Below the pieces are notes generated by a model. The model did not search any database. It was not told where the DNA came from and saw only the letters and a list, made by a program, of their open reading frames with translations. A stretch of 64,000 bases of DNA from Apostichopus japonicus (taxonomy: Eukaryota > Echinodermata > Holothuroidea > Aspidochirotida > Stichopodidae). The stretch lies in contig NC_092569.1 in NCBI RefSeq assembly GCF_037975245.1, forward strand, positions 8,180,501 to 8,244,500, written 5' to 3'. Both the position numbers and the translations under genes were made by a program. Shown in pieces: positions 1-14,085 of this stretch. The first letter of the stretch is position 1; every line of letters begins with the position of its first letter.

Positions 1-736
1 TCATTCGATTGATCGGTACCGCACATTCGATTGATCGGTACCGCACTTTCAGTTGATCGATACCGCGCATTCGATTGTTCGGTACCGCACATTCGATTGA
101 TCGGTACCATACATTCGATTGTTCGGTACCGCACTTTCAGTTGATCGATACCGCACATTCGATTTATCGATACCACACATTCGATTGATCGGTACGGCAC
201 ATTCGATTGACAAATACCGCACATTCGATTGATCGATACGGCACATTCGATTGATCGATACGGCACATTCGACTGATCGATACCGCACATTCGATTGATC
301 GATATCGCACATTCGATTGATCGATACCGCACATTCGATTGATCGGTTCGGCACATTCGATTGACAAATACCACACGTTCGATTGATCGATACGGCACAT
401 TCGATTGATCGATACGGCACATTCGACTGATCGATACCGCACATTCGATTGATCGATACCGCACATTCGACTGATCGATACCGCACATTCGTCTGATCGA
501 TACCGCACATTGGATTGATCGATACCGCACATTCGATTGAACGATACTGCACATTCGATTAGTCGATAACGCAAATCGATTGATCGGTACCGCACATTCG
601 ATTGATCGATACCGCACATTCGATAGATCGATACTGCGCATTCGATTATTCGATAACGCACATCGATTGATCGATACCGCACATTCTATTGATCGATACC
701 GCACATTCGATAGATCGATACTGCGCATTCGATTAT
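1..736 (+). repeat. Left-edge satellite block, diverged partial copy of 2.7-3.4 kb
   Basis: The order of variant monomers follows that of about 2,719-3,431: a CTTTCAGTTGATCG variant, GATTGTTCGG, GGTTGACAAATACC-like monomers, and a CATTCGTCTG variant. The offset drifts from 2,718 at the left to 2,695 at the right, a net loss of about one monomer. Substitutions between the two are more frequent than between the 3,811-bp units, so this is an older relationship. No other content was seen. Confidence 0.7.
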
Positions 737-3700
737 TCGATAACGCACATCGATTGATCGAAACTGCACATTCTATTGATCGATACTGCGCTTTCGATTT
801 ATCGGTACCACGCATTCGATTGATCGGTACCGCACATTCGATTGATCGGTACCGCACATTCGATTGATCGATATCGCACATTCGATTTATCGATACCGCA
901 CATTCGATAGATCGATACTGCGCATTCGATTAGTCGATAACGCACATCGATTGATCGATACCGCACATTCGATTGATCGATACTGCGCTTTCGATTTATC
1001 GGTACCGCACATTCGATTGATCGGTAACGCACATTCGATTGATCGGTACCGCATATTCGATTGATCGATTCTGCGCTATCGATTGATCGATACCGCACAT
1101 TCGATTTATCGGTACCACGCATTCGATTGAACGGTACCGCACATTCGACTGATCGGTACCGCACATTCGATTGATCGGTAACGCACATTCGATTGATTGA
1201 TACCGCACATTCGATTGATCGATGCTGCACTTTCGATTGATCGATACCGTACATTGGATTGATCGATAACGCATATTCGATTGATCGGTAACACACATTC
1301 GATTGATCGGTACGGCACATTCGATTTTCGGTATCACAGTCGATTGATCGATACAGCACATTCGATTGATCGATACTGCACATTCGATTAGTCGATAACG
1401 CACAGCGATTGATCGATACCGCATATTCGATTGATCGATACTGCGCTTTCGATTTATCGGTACCACGTATTCGATTGATCGGTACCGCACATTCGACTGA
1501 TCGGTACCGCACATTCGATTGATCGATAACGCACATTCGATTGATCGGTACCGCACATACGATTGATCGATACTGCGCTATCGATTTATCGGTACCGCAC
1601 ATTCGATTAATCGGTACCGCACATTCGATTGATCAGTAGCGCACATTCGATTGATCGATACCGCACATTCGATTGATCGATACCGCACATTCGATTGATC
1701 GATACTGCGCATTCGATTAGTCGATAACGCACATTAATTGATCGATACCGCACTTTCGAATGATCGATACTGCGCTTTCGATTTATCGGTACCGAACATT
1801 CGATTGATCGGTACCGCACATTCGATTGATCGATACCGCACATTCGATTGATCGGTACCGCATATTCGATTCATCGGTACCGAGCATTCGATTGATCGAT
1901 AACGCACATTCGATTGATCGTTGCAGTACTTTCGATTGATCGATACCGCACATTCGATTGATCGATAACGCACATTCGATAGATCGATACTGCGCATTCA
2001 ATAAGTCGATAACGCACATCGATTGATCGATACCGCACATTCGAATGATCGATACTGCGCTTTCGATTTATCAGAAACGCATATTCGATTGATCGGTACC
2101 GCACATTCGATTGATCGGTACCGCGCATTCGATTGATCGGTACCGCACATTCGATTGATCGATACCGCACATTCGATTGATCGGTAGCGAACATTCGATT
2201 GATCGATACCGCACATTCGATTGATCGATACCGCACATTCGATTGATCGGTACCGCACATACGATTGATCGATACTGCGCTATCGATTTATCGGTACCGC
2301 ACATTCGATTGATCGGTACCGCACATTCGATTGATCAGTAGCGCACATTCGATTGATCGATACCGCACATTCGATTGATCGATACCGCACATTCGATTGA
2401 TCGATACTGCGCTTTCGATTGATCGGTACCGAACATTCGATTGATCGGTACCGCACATTCGATTGATCGATACCGCACATTCGATTGATCGGTACCGCAT
2501 ATTCGATTCATCGGTACCGCGCATTCGATTGATCGATACCGCACTTTCGATTGATCGATACTGCGCTTTCGATTTATCGATACCGAACATTCGATTGATC
2601 GGTGCCGCACATTCGATTGATCGATACCGCACATTCGATTGATCGGTACCGCATATTCGATTCATCGATACCGCACATTCGATTGATCGATACTGCGCTT
2701 TCGATTTATCAGTACCGCTCATTCGATTGATCGGTACCGCACATTCGATTGATTGGTACCGCACTTTCAGTTGATCGATACCGCGCATTCGATTGTTCGA
2801 TACCGCACATTCGATTGATCGGTACCGTACATTCGATTGTTCGGTACCGCACTTTCAGTTGATCGATACCGCACATTCGATTGATCGATACCACATATTC
2901 GATTGATCGGTACGGCACATTCGGTTGACAAATACCGCACATTCGATTGATCGATACGGCACATTCGATTGATCGATACGGCACATTCGACTGATCGATA
3001 CCGCACATTCGATTGATCGATACCGCACATTCGATTGATCGATACCGCACATTCGATTGAACGATACTGCACATTCGATTAGTCGATAACGCAAATCGAT
3101 TGATCGGTACCGCACATTCGATTGATCGAAACCGCACATTCGATTGATCGATACCGCACATTCGACTGATCGATACCGCACATTCGTCTGATCGATACCG
3201 CACATTGGATTGATCGATACCGCACATTCGATTGAACGATACTGCACATTCGATTAGTCGATAACGCAAATCGATTGATCGGTACCGCACATTCGATTGA
3301 TCGATACCGCACATTCGATAGATCGATACTGCGCATTCGATTATTCGATAACGCACATCGATTGATCGATACCGCACATTCTATTGATCGATACCGCACA
3401 TTCGATAGATCGATACTGCGCATTCGATTTTTCGATAACGCACATCGATTGATCGATACCGCACATTCTATTGATCGATACTGCGCTTTCGATTTATCGG
3501 TACCGCGCATTCGATTGATCGGTACCGCACATTCGACTGATCGGTACCGCACATTCGATTGATCGATATCGCACATTCGATTTATCGATACCGCACATTC
3601 GATAGATCGATACTGCGCATTCGACTTATCGGTACCGCACATTCGATTGATCGGTACCGCACATTCGATTGATCGGAAACGCACATTCGATTGATCGGTA

Positions 3701-4547
3701 CCGCACATTCGATTGATCGATTCTGCGCTATCGATTGATCGACACCGTAGATTCGATTGATCGGTACCGCACATTCGATTGATCGGTAACGCACATTCGA
3801 TTGATTGATACCGCACATTCGATTGATCGATGCTGCACTTTCGATTGATCGATACCGCACATTCGATTGATCAATAACGCATATTCGATTGATCGGTAAC
3901 ACACATTCGATTGATCGTTACGGCACATTCGATTTTCGGTATCACAGTCGATTGATCGATACAGCACATTCGATAGATCGATACTGCACATTCGATTAGT
4001 CGATAACGCACAGCGATTGATCGATACCGCACATTCGATTGATCGATACTGCGCTTTCGATTTATCGGTACCACGTATTCGATTGATCGGTACCGCACAT
4101 TCGACTGATCGGTACCGCACATTCGAATGATCGATAACGCACATTCGATTTATCGGTGCCGAACATTCGATTGATCGGTAACGCACATTCGATTCATCGA
4201 TACCGCAAATTCGATTGATCGGTACGGCACATTCGATTGATCGGTACCGCACATTCGATAGATCGATACTGCGCATTCGATTATTCGATAACGCACATCG
4301 ATTGATCGATACCGCACATTCGATTGATCGGTACCGCACATTCGATTGATCGATAACGCACATTCGATTGATCGGTACCGCACATACGATTGATCGATAC
4401 TGCGCTATCGATGTATCGGTACCGCACATTCGATTGATCGGTACCGCACATTCGATTGATCTGTAGCGCACATTCGATTGATCAATACCGCACATTCGAT
4501 TGATCGAAACCGCACATTCGATTGATCGATACTGCGCATTCGATTAG
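737..4547 (+). repeat. 3,811-bp higher-order repeat, copy 1
   Basis: Sequence from about 737 reappears 3,811 bp downstream, variant for variant. The left break is visible where GATTATTCG (copy 1 side) corresponds to GATTAGTCG at about 4,547. The unit holds about 173 monomers, including several 21-bp and 19-bp ones. One 19-bp monomer lies at 1,322-1,340 (CGATTTTCGGTATCACAGT). The unit contains no gene. Confidence 0.9.
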
Positions 4548-7500
4548 TCGATAACGCACATCGATTGATCGAAACTGCACATTCTATTGATCGATACTGC
4601 GCTTTCGATTTATCGGTACCACGCATTCGATTGATCGGTACCGCACATTCGATTGATCGGTACCGCACATTCGATTGATCGATATCGCACATTCGATTTA
4701 TCGATACCGCACATTCGATAGATCGATACTGCGCATTCGATTAGTCGATAACGCACATCGATTGATCGATACCGCACATTCGATTGATCGATACTGCGCT
4801 TTCGATTTATCGGTACCGCACATTCGATTGATCGGTAACGCACATTCGATTGATCGGTACCGCATATTCGATTGATCGATTCTGCGCTATCGATTGATCG
4901 ATACCGCACATTCGATTTATCGGTACCACGCATTCGATTGAACGGTACCGCACATTCGACTGATCGGTACCGCACATTCGATTGATCGGTAACGCACATT
5001 CGATTGATTGATACCGCACATTCGATTGATCGATGCTGCACTTTCGATTGATCGATACCGTACATTGGATTGATCGATAACGCATATTCGATTGATCGGT
5101 AACACACATTCGATTGATCGGTACGGCACATTCGATTTTCGGTATCACAGTCGATTGATCGATACAGCACATTCGATTGATCGATACTGCACATTCGATT
5201 AGTCGATAACGCACAGCGATTGATCGATACCGCATATTCGATTGATCGATACTGCGCTTTCGATTTATCGGTACCACGTATTCGATTGATCGGTACCGCA
5301 CATTCGACTGATCGGTACCGCACATTCGATTGATCGATAACGCACATTCGATTGATCGGTACCGCACATACGATTGATCGATACTGCGCTATCGATTTAT
5401 CGGTACCGCACATTCGATTAATCGATACCGCACATTCGATTGATCAGTAGCGCACATTCGATTGATCGATACCGCACATTCGATTGATCGATACCGCACA
5501 TTCGATTGATCGATACTGCGCATTCGATTAGTCGATAACGCACATTAATTGATCGATACCGCACTTTCGAATGATCGATACTGCGCTTTCGATTTATCGG
5601 TACCGAACATTCGATTGATCGGTACCGCACATTCGATTGATCGATACCGCACATTCGATTGATCGGTACCGCATATTCGATTCATCGGTACCGAGCATTC
5701 GATTGATCGATAACGCACATTCGATTGATCGTTGCAGTACTTTCGATTGATCGATACCGCACATTCGATTGATCGATAACGCACATTCGATAGATCGATA
5801 CTGCGCATTCAATAAGTCGATAACGCACATCGATTGATCGATACCGCACATTCGAATGATCGATACTGCGCTTTCGATTTATCAGAAACGCATATTCGAT
5901 TGATCGGTACCGCACATTCGATTGATCGGTACCGCGCATTCGATTGATCGGTACCGCACATTCGATTGATCGATACCGCACATTCGATTGATCGGTAGCG
6001 AACATTCGATTGATCGATACCGCACATTCGATTGATCGATACCGCACATTCGATTGATCGGTACCGCACATACGATTGATCGATACTGCGCTATCGATTT
6101 ATCGGTACCGCACATTCGATTGATCGGTACCGCACATTCGATTGATCAGTAGCGCACATTCGATTGATCGATACCGCACATTCGATTGATCGATACCGCA
6201 CATTCGATTGATCGATACTGCGCTTTCGATTGATCGGTACCGAACATTCGATTGATCGGTACCGCACATTCGATTGATCGATACCGCACATTCGATTGAT
6301 CGGTACCGCATATTCGATTCATCGGTACCGCGCATTCGATTGATCGATACCGCACTTTCGATTGATCGATACTGCGCTTTCGATTTATCGATACCGAACA
6401 TTCGATTGATCGGTGCCGCACATTCGATTGATCGATACCGCACATTCGATTGATCGGTACCGCATATTCGATTCATCGATACCGCACATTCGATTGATCG
6501 ATACTGCGCTTTCGATTTATCAGTACCGCTCATTCGATTGATCGGTACCGCACATTCGATTGATTGGTACCGCACTTTCAGTTGATCGATACCGCGCATT
6601 CGATTGTTCGATACCGCACATTCGATTGATCGGTACCGTACATTCGATTGTTCGGTACCGCACTTTCAGTTGATCGATACCGCACATTCGATTGATCGAT
6701 ACCACATATTCGATTGATCGGTACGGCACATTCGGTTGACAAATACCGCACATTCGATTGATCGATACGGCACATTCGATTGATCGATACGGCACATTCG
6801 ACTGATCGATACCGCACATTCGATTGATCGATACCGCACATTCGATTGATCGATACCGCACATTCGATTGAACGATACTGCACATTCGATTAGTCGATAA
6901 CGCAAATCGATTGATCGGTACCGCACATTCGATTGATCGAAACCGCACATTCGATTGATCGATACCGCACATTCGACTGATCGATACCGCACATTCGTCT
7001 GATCGATACCGCACATTGGATTGATCGATACCGCACATTCGATTGAACGATACTGCACATTCGATTAGTCGATAACGCAAATCGATTGATCGGTACCGCA
7101 CATTCGATTGATCGATACCGCACATTCGATAGATCGATACTGCGCATTCGATTATTCGATAACGCACATCGATTGATCGATACCGCACATTCTATTGATC
7201 GATACCGCACATTCGATAGATCGATACTGCGCATTCGATTTTTCGATAACGCACATCGATTGATCGATACCGCACATTCTATTGATCGATACTGCGCTTT
7301 CGATTTATCGGTACCGCGCATTCGATTGATCGGTACCGCACATTCGACTGATCGGTACCGCACATTCGATTGATCGATATCGCACATTCGATTTATCGAT
7401 ACCGCACATTCGATAGATCGATACTGCGCATTCGACTTATCGGTACCGCACATTCGATTGATCGGTACCGCACATTCGATTGATCGGAAACGCACATTCG

Positions 7501-8370
7501 ATTGATCGGTACCGCACATTCGATTGATCGATTCTGCGCTATCGATTGATCGACACCGTAGATTCGATTGATCGGTACCGCACATTCGATTGATCGGTAA
7601 CGCACATTCGATTGATTGATACCGCACATTCGATTGATCGATGCTGCACTTTCGATTGATCGATACCGCACATTCGATTGATCAATAACGCATATTCGAT
7701 TGATCGGTAACACACATTCGATTGATCGTTACGGCACATTCGATTTTCGGTATCACAGTCGATTGATCGATACAGCACATTCGATAGATCGATACTGCAC
7801 ATTCGATTAGTCGATAACGCACAGCGATTGATCGATACCGCACATTCGATTGATCGATACTGCGCTTTCGATTTATCGGTACCACGTATTCGATTGATCG
7901 GTACCGCACATTCGACTGATCGGTACCGCACATTCGAATGATCGATAACGCACATTCGATTTATCGGTGCCGAACATTCGATTGATCGGTAACGCACATT
8001 CGATTCATCGATACCGCAAATTCGATTGATCGGTACGGCACATTCGATTGATCGGTACCGCACATTCGATAGATCGATACTGCGCATTCGATTATTCGAT
8101 AACGCACATCGATTGATCGATACCGCACATTCGATTGATCGGTACCGCACATTCGATTGATCGATAACGCACATTCGATTGATCGGTACCGCACATACGA
8201 TTGATCGATACTGCGCTATCGATGTATCGGTACCGCACATTCGATTGATCGGTACCGCACATTCGATTGATCAGTAGCGCACATTCGATTGATCGATACC
8301 GCACATTCGATTGATCGAAACCGCACATTCGATTGATCGATACTGCGCATTCGATTAGTCGATAACGCAC
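4548..8370 (+). repeat. 3,811-bp higher-order repeat, copy 2
   Basis: This is directly adjacent to copy 1 and nearly identical to it. The few differences I saw include an ATCGGTACC to ATCGATACC change near 5,428 (versus 1,617), and two base changes near 8,273-8,302 (versus 4,462-4,491). The match stops near 8,373, where copy 1 continues with a GAAACTGCACATTCTATT variant and copy 2 does not. Such high identity implies a very recent duplication, or an assembly duplication. Confidence 0.9.
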
Positions 8371-8793
8371 ATCGATTGATCGATACCGCACTTTCGATTG
8401 ATCGATACTGCGCTTTCGATTGATCGGTACCGCACATTCGATAGATCGATACTGCGCATTCGATTATTCGATAACGCACATCGATTGATCGATACCGCAC
8501 ATTCGATTGATCGGTACCGCACATTCGATTGATCGATAACGCACATTCGATTGATCGGTACCGCACATACGATTGATCGATACTGCGCTATCGATGTATC
8601 GGTACCGCACATTCGATTGATCGGTACCGCACATTCGATTGATCAGTAGCGCACATTCGATTGATCGATACCGCACATTCGATTGATCGAAACCGCACAT
8701 TCGATTGATCGATACTGCGCATTCGATTAGTCGATAACGCACATCGATTGATCGATACCGCACTTTCGATTGATCGATACTGCGCTTTCGATT
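8043..8793 (+). repeat. 372-bp tandem duplication
   Basis: Positions 8,043-8,421 match 8,415-8,793 at an offset of 372 bp (17 monomers, two of them 1 bp short). The left limit is set by CATTCG versus CTTTCG at 8,042/8,414. The right limit is set by TGATCGG versus TTATCGG at 8,422/8,794. It overlaps the right end of the second 3,811-bp unit and so postdates or accompanies that junction. Confidence 0.85.
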
Positions 8794-8814
8794 TATCGGT
8801 ACCGAACATTCGAT

Positions 8815-11087
8815 TGATCGGTACCGCACATTCGATTGATCGATACCGCACATTCGATTGATCGGTACCGCATATTCGATTCATCGGTACCGCGCATTCG
8901 ATTGATCGATAACGCACATTCGATTAATCGTTGCAGCACTTTCGATTGATCGATACCGCACATTCGATTGATCGATACCGCACATTCGATTGATCGGTAA
9001 CGCACATTCGATTGATCGGTACGGCACATTCGATTTTCGGTATCACATTCGATTGATCGATACCGCACATTCGATTGATCGATAACGCACATTCGATAGA
9101 TCGATACTGCACATTCCATTAGTCGATAACGCACATCGATTGATCGGTACCGCACATTCGATTAATCGATACTGCGCTATCGATTTATCGGTACCGCACA
9201 TTCGATTGATCGGTTCCGCACATTCGATTGATCGGTAGCGAACATTCGATTGATCGATACCGCACATTCGATTGATCGATACCGCACATTCGATTGATCG
9301 ATACCGCACATTCGATTGATCGATACAACACATTCGATTGATCGGTACCGAACATTCGATTGATCGATACCGCGCATTCGATTGATCGGTAACGCACATT
9401 CGATTGTTCGGTACCGCCCATTCGATTGATCGGTAACGCACATTCGATTCATCGATACCACGCATTCGATTGATCGATACCGTACATTCAATTAATCGTT
9501 ACTGCACATTCGATTGATCGATATCACACATTCGATTGATCGGTATGGCACATTCGATTGATCGGTACCGCACATACGATTGATCGATACCGCACATTCG
9601 ATTGATCGATACCGCAAATTCGATTGATCGGTACCGCATATTCGATTGATCGGTACCGCACATTCGATTGATCGGTACCGCACATTCGATTGATCGGTAA
9701 CGAACATTCGATTGATCGATTTCGCACATTCGATTGATCGATAACGCACATTCGATTGATCGATAATTCAGTTTCGATTTATCGGTACCGCTCATTCGAT
9801 TGATCGGTAACGCACATACGATTGATCGGTATTGCACATTCGATTGATCGGTACCGCACATTCGATTGATCGATACCGCACATTCGATTGATCGGTACCG
9901 CATATTCGATTCATCGGTACCGCGCATTCGATTGATCGATAACGCACATTCGATTAATCGTTGCAGCACTTTCGATTGATCGATTCCGCACATTCGATTG
10001 ATCGATACCGCACATTCGATTGATCGGTAACGCACATTCGATTGATCGGTACGGCACATTCGATTTTCGGTATCACATTTGATTGATCGATACCGCACAT
10101 TCGATTGATCGATAACGCACATTCGATAGATCGATACTGCACATTCCATTAGTCGATAACGCACATCGATTGATCGGTACCGCACATTCGATTAATCGAT
10201 ACTGCGCTATCGATTGATCGGTACCGCTCATTCGATTGATCGGTTCCGCACATTCGATTGATCGGTAGCGAACATTCGATTGATCGATACCGCACATTCG
10301 ATTGATCGATACCGCACATTCGATTGATCGATACCGCACATTCGATTGATCGATACCGCACATTCGATTAATCGATACTGCGCTATCGATTGATCGGTAC
10401 CGCTCATTCGATTGATCGGTTCCGCACATTCGATTGATCGGTAGCGAACATTCGATTGATCGATACCGCACATTCGATTGATCGATACCGCACATTCGAT
10501 TGATCGATACCGCACATTCGATTGATCGATACCGCACATTAGATTGATCGATACAACACATTCGATTGATCGGTACCGAACATTCGATTGATCGATACCG
10601 CGCATTCGATTGATCGGTAATGCACATTCGATTGATCGGTACCGCCCATTCGATTGATCGGTAACGCACATTCGATTGATCGATACCACGCATTCGATTG
10701 ATCGATACCGTACATTCGATTAATCGTTACTGCACTTTCGATTGATCGATACCACACATTCGATTGATCGGTATGGCACATTCGATTGATCGGTACCGCA
10801 CATACGATTGATCGATACCGCACATTCGATTGATCGATACCGCAAATTCGATTGATCGGTACCGCATATTCGATTGATCGGTACCGCACATTCGATTGAT
10901 CGGTACCGCACATTCGATTGATCGGTAACGAACATTCGATTGATCGATTTCGCACATTCGATTGATCGATAACGCACATTCGATTGATCGATAATTCAGT
11001 TTCGATTTATCGGTACCGCTCATTCGATTGATCGGTAACGCACATTCGATTGATCGGTATTGCACATTCGATTGATAGGTACCGCAC
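8815..11087 (+). repeat. 1.03/1.23-kb tandem pair
   Basis: Copy one is about 8,815-9,844 and copy two about 9,845-11,087. The offset is 1,030 bp at the left and 1,228 bp at the right. The 198-bp gain in copy two is a 176-bp internal duplication plus one monomer. Both copies carry the TTAATCGTTGCAGC marker monomer (8,931 and 9,951), a 19-bp monomer (9,031-9,049 in copy one), and a run with CGATAATTCAGTTTCG near the right end. Confidence 0.85.
10178..10540 (+). repeat. 176-bp tandem duplication (8 monomers)
   Basis: The run starting CGATTAATCGATACTGCGC near 10,190 recurs 176 bp later. It includes the CGGTTCCGC and CGGTAGCGAAC variants in the same order. The sister copy at 8.8-9.8 kb has this block once, so the duplication is specific to the second 1-kb unit. 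Confidence 0.8.
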
Positions 11088-11570
11088 ATACGATTGATCG
11101 ATACCGCACATTCGATTTATCAATAAAGCAGATTCGATTGATCGTTACCGCACATTCGATTGATCGGTACCGCGCATTCGATTGATCGGTACCGTACATT
11201 CGATTGATCGATTCCGCACATTCGATTGATCGGTAGCGAACATTCGATTGATCGGTACCGCACATTCGATTGATCGATACCGCACATTCGATTGATCGAT
11301 ACCGCACATTCGATTGATCGATACCGCACATTCGATTGATCGATACAACACATTCGATTGATCGGTACCGAACATTCGATTGATCGGTACCGCACATACG
11401 ATTGATCGGTAACGCACATTCGATTGATCGATATCGCACATTCGATTAATCGGTACTGCACTTTCGATTGACCGATACGGCACATTCGATAGATCGATAC
11501 TGCGCATTCGATTAGTCGATAACGCACATCGATTGATCGATACCGCACATTCGATTGATCGATACTGCGC
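11088..11570 (+). repeat. Satellite segment matching 19.7-20.2 kb
   Basis: Variant order here follows about 19,737-20,190 at an offset near 8,649. It has a TTTATCAATAA monomer, GGTAGCGAAC, a run of plain monomers, GATACAACAC, a GGTACTGCAC variant, and the GATTAGTCGATAACGC cassette. At 20.2 kb the same cassette leads into the retroposon insertion; here it does not. No non-satellite sequence was seen. Confidence 0.65.
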
Positions 11571-14010
11571 TTTCGATTAATCAGTACCGCACATTCGATT
11601 GATCGGAACCGCACATTCGATTGATCGATACATCACATTCGATTGATCGGTACCGAACATTCGATTGATCGGTACCGCACATACGATTGATCGGTACCGC
11701 ACATTCGATTGATCGGTACCGCACATTCGATTGATCGATACGCACATTCGATAGATCGATACTGCTCATTCGATCAGTCGATAACGCACATCGATTGATC
11801 GGTACCGCCCGGTCGATTGATCGATACTGCGCTTTCGATTTATCGGAACCGCACATTCGATTGATCGGTACCGCACATTCGATTGATCGGTACCGCACAT
11901 TCGATTGATCGATTCTGCTCTATAGATTGATCGATACCGCACATTCGATTGATCGGTAGCGAACATTCGATTGATCGATACCGCACATTCGATTGATCGA
12001 CACCGCACATTCGATTGATCGATACCGCACATTCGATTGATCGATGCAACACATTCGATTGATCGGTACCGAACATTCGATTGATCGGTACCGAACATTC
12101 GATTGATCGGTACCGCACATTCGATTGATCGGTACCGCACATTCGATTGATCGATACCGCACATTCGATTAATCGATACCGCACATTCGAAAGATCGATA
12201 CTGCGCATTCGATTAGGCGATAACGCACATCGATTGATCGATACCGCACATTCGATTGATCGATACTGCGCTTTCGATTTATTAGTACCGAACATTCGAT
12301 TGATCGATACCGCACATTCGAAAGATCTATACTGCGCATTCGATTAGTCGATAACGCACATTGATTGATCGATACCGCACATTCGATTGGTCGATACTGC
12401 GCTTTCGATTTATCGGTACCGAACATTCGATTGATCGGTACCGCACATTCGATTGATCGATACCGCACATTCGATTGATCGGTACCGCACATTCGATTGA
12501 TCGATAACGCACATTCGATTGATCGATACCGCACTTTCGATTGATCGATACCGCACATTCGATTGATCGATAACGCACATTCGATTGATCGGTAACACAA
12601 ATTCGATAGATCGGTTCGGCACATTCGATTGATCGATACCGCACATTCGATTGATCGATACCGCACATTCGATAGATCGATACTGCGCATTCGATTAGTC
12701 GATAATGCACATCGATTGATCGATACCGCACATTCGATTGATCGATACTGCGCTTTCGATTTATCGGTACCGCACATTCGATTGATCGGTACCGCACATT
12801 CGATTAATCGGTAACGCACATTCGATTGATCGGTACCGCACATTTAATTGATCGATTCTGCTCTATCGATTGATCGATACCGCACATTCGATTGATCGGT
12901 AGCGAACATTCGATTGATCGATACCGCACATTCGATTGATCGATACTGCGCATTCGATTAGTCGAAAACGCACATCGATTGATCGATACCGCACATTCGA
13001 TTGATCGGTACCGCACATTCGATTGATCGATAACGCACATTCGATTGATCGGTACCGCACATACGATTGATCGATACTGCGCTATCGATTTATCGGTACT
13101 GCACATTCGATTGATCGATACCGCACATTCGATTGATCGGTACCGCATATTCGATTCATCGGTACCGCGCATTCGATTGATCGATAACGCACATTCGATT
13201 AATCGTTGCAGCACTTTCGATTGATCGATACCGCACATTCGATTGATCGATACCGCACATTCGATTGATCGGTAACGCACATTCGATTGATCGGTACGGC
13301 ACATTCGATTTTCGGTATCACATTCGATTGATCGATACCGCACATTCGATTGATCGAAAACGCACATTCGATAGATCGATACTGCACATTCCATTAGTCG
13401 ATAACGCACATCGATTGATCGGTACCGCACATTCGATTAATCGATACTGCGCTATCGATTTATCGGTACCGCACATTCGATTGATCGGTTCCGCACATTC
13501 GATTGATCGGTAGCGAACATTCGATTGATCGATACCGCACATTCGATTGATCGATACCGCACATTCGATTGATCGATACCGCACATTCGATTGATCGATA
13601 CCGCACATTCGATTGATCGATACAACACATTCGATTGATCGGTAACGCACATTCGATTGATCGGTACCGCCCATTCGATTGATCGGTAACGCACATTCGA
13701 TTGATCGATACCACGCATTCGATTGATCGATACCGTACATTCGATTAATCGTTACTGCACTTTCGATTGATCGATACCACACATTCGATTGATCGGTATG
13801 GCACATTCGATTGATCGGTACCGCACATACGATTGATCGATACCGCACATTCGATTGATCGATACCGCAATTTCGATTGATCGGTACCGCATATTCGATT
13901 GATCGATATCGGACATTCGATTAATCGGTACTGCACTTTCGATTGACCGATACGGCACATTCGATAGATCGATACTGCGCATTCGATTAGTCGATAACGC
14001 ACATCGATTG

Positions 14011-14085
14011 AATGGTATTTGCGCTATGATCTAGATGGAATAGCGCTATATAAATATTAATTGTTATGTTATGTTATGTTATGTT
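14011..14085 (+). mobile_element. Retroposon 3'-end fragment in satellite, copy 1
   Basis: This is a non-satellite insertion. It starts AATGGTATTTGCGC, passes through GGAATAGCGCTATATAAAT, and ends in five GTTAT units (14,063-14,087, the last sharing AT with the flank). The flanks are direct repeats ATCGATTG at 14,003-14,010 and 14,086-14,093; the repeat is 6 or 8 bp depending on where the tail is cut. The locus at about 31,187-31,410 has the same flanks with no insert and one ATCGATTG (31,271-31,278). A microsatellite tail plus a target-site duplication fits a 5'-truncated LINE or SINE. The GCGCTATATAAAT-type end is common in animal non-LTR families. No reverse transcriptase or polymerase III box is present and I cannot name the family. 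Confidence 0.7.

Noticed and set aside
580-867. Plus-strand open frames of 61-95 codons around the GATAGATCG / GATTAGTCG cassette
   Set aside because: They arise where variant monomers remove the regular TGA. They are the same peptide cycle each time, with no gene-like signals.
14021-14049. Two GCGCTAT words 22 bp apart inside the insertion, suggesting a degenerate satellite monomer
   Set aside because: The intervening bases do not align to the monomer, and the empty-site comparison shows a clean insertion starting at 14,011. The 22-bp spacing is likely chance.
14043-14056. TATA box (CTATATAAATA) inside the insertion
   Set aside because: It sits at the 3' end of a retroposon-like fragment right before its microsatellite tail, and no transcript unit follows.
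14011-14085. DNA transposon or MITE
   Set aside because: There are no terminal inverted repeats, and the 3' microsatellite tail fits a retroposon better.
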